From Anaerolineae bacterium (GTDB lineage Bacteria > Chloroflexota > Anaerolineae > Anaerolineales > UBA4823): 64,000 bases of DNA. The stretch's first letter is position 1, and each line of letters begins with the position of its first letter. The stretch is from the NCBI GenBank assembly GCA_003130835.1, contig QEXX01000016.1, positions 43,950 through 107,949 of the forward strand. The letters run 5' to 3'. Both the position numbers and the translations under genes were made by a program. This document shows, in pieces, positions 63,859 through 64,000 of the stretch. Below the pieces are notes generated by a model. That model did no database searches. It had not been told where the DNA came from and saw only the letters and a program-made list of their open reading frames with translations.

Positions 63859-64000
63859 CTAGTCCAAGATTTTGGTGATCACGCCGGCGCCGACCGTCAG
63901 ACCGCCTTCACGGATGGCAAACTTCGAACCTTGCTCCAACGCCACCGGCACAATCAACTCCACTTCCAAGTTCACATTGTCGCCCGGCATCACCATCTCC
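63859..64000 (-). CDS. tuf: Elongation factor Tu, C-terminal 46 residues (cut by window edge)
   Basis: The stop is at 63859 and the frame is open to the right edge. The visible end reads [20 protein letters not shown], then [20 protein letters not shown]: the third domain of EF-Tu. It precedes rpsJ as in the str-S10 arrangement. The rest of the gene lies outside the window. Confidence 0.95.
   Translation of the reverse strand, partial: EMVMPGDNVNLEVELIVPVALEQGSKFAIREGGLTVGAGVITKILD

Noticed and set aside
1-64000. CRISPR arrays, tRNA and rRNA genes, insertion sequences, prophage
   Set aside because: Read through by eye without finding regularly spaced repeats, cloverleaf-like sequences, rRNA motifs, transposase or phage genes; small tRNAs could still be missed.

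Overview
The window looks like chromosomal DNA of a Chloroflexota bacterium, most likely class Anaerolineae. This is inferred from threonine/proline-rich lipoprotein linkers, a small secreted protein ending in a FLPLILRQ-like tail, a bacterial HerA-NurA operon, and zinc-binding forms of S4, S14 and L36. No rRNA, tRNA, CRISPR array, insertion sequence or prophage was seen.

Layout. 1-5.8 kb: cell-envelope genes of unknown role, namely a partial membrane-anchored beta-propeller protein, a small hypothetical protein, a DUF3048 lipoprotein, and four small membrane proteins on the + strand (DUF2085, DUF4126, DUF4190 and an unlisted 59-residue protein). 6.2-8.5 kb: a thioredoxin-reductase-like flavoprotein without the CxxC pair, and a malic enzyme. 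9.3-14.4 kb: a 1386-residue PAS/GAF/HD-GYP signalling protein overlapping a rhodanese. 14.5-21.8 kb (minus strand): a tandem universal stress protein, etfA-etfB, a dimethylglycine/sarcosine dehydrogenase-like flavoprotein, a four-CBS protein and a nucleotidyltransferase-like protein. 21.9-25.5 kb: an operon of nurA, a free HAS-barrel-like protein and herA. 25.7-29.5 kb: a GNAT acetyltransferase, an EamA transporter, and a PhoU-like/PiT phosphate pair. 29.8-31.3 kb: two exported proteins behind a possible 25-codon leader ORF.

31.3-45.2 kb is a minus-strand methylamine/betaine cluster: a four-gene ABC importer, an APC permease, a metallophosphoesterase with a structured leader, an MttB-family methyltransferase, a Rieske oxygenase resembling glycine-betaine monooxygenase, a second dimethylglycine/sarcosine dehydrogenase-like enzyme, and a DeoR-family regulator whose own promoter spacer holds a palindromic operator. 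With etfAB these genes could demethylate betaine stepwise to glycine and pass electrons to the membrane via ETF. The Rieske reductase subunit and any corrinoid protein are not in the window.

45.6-46.6 kb is a phosphotransferase. 46.7-64 kb is the ribosomal protein superoperon on the minus strand, read from tuf through S10-spc-alpha genes to rpoA-rplQ-truA-rplM-rpsI, ending in a clear intrinsic terminator. rpmJ (37 codons) lies between map and rpsM; infA is not at its usual place.

No clearly novel multi-gene system was proven. The best leads are the combined Rieske plus MttB betaine cluster with its DeoR switch, the three-part HerA/HAS/NurA operon, a repeated palindromic terminator, and probable leaderless transcripts.
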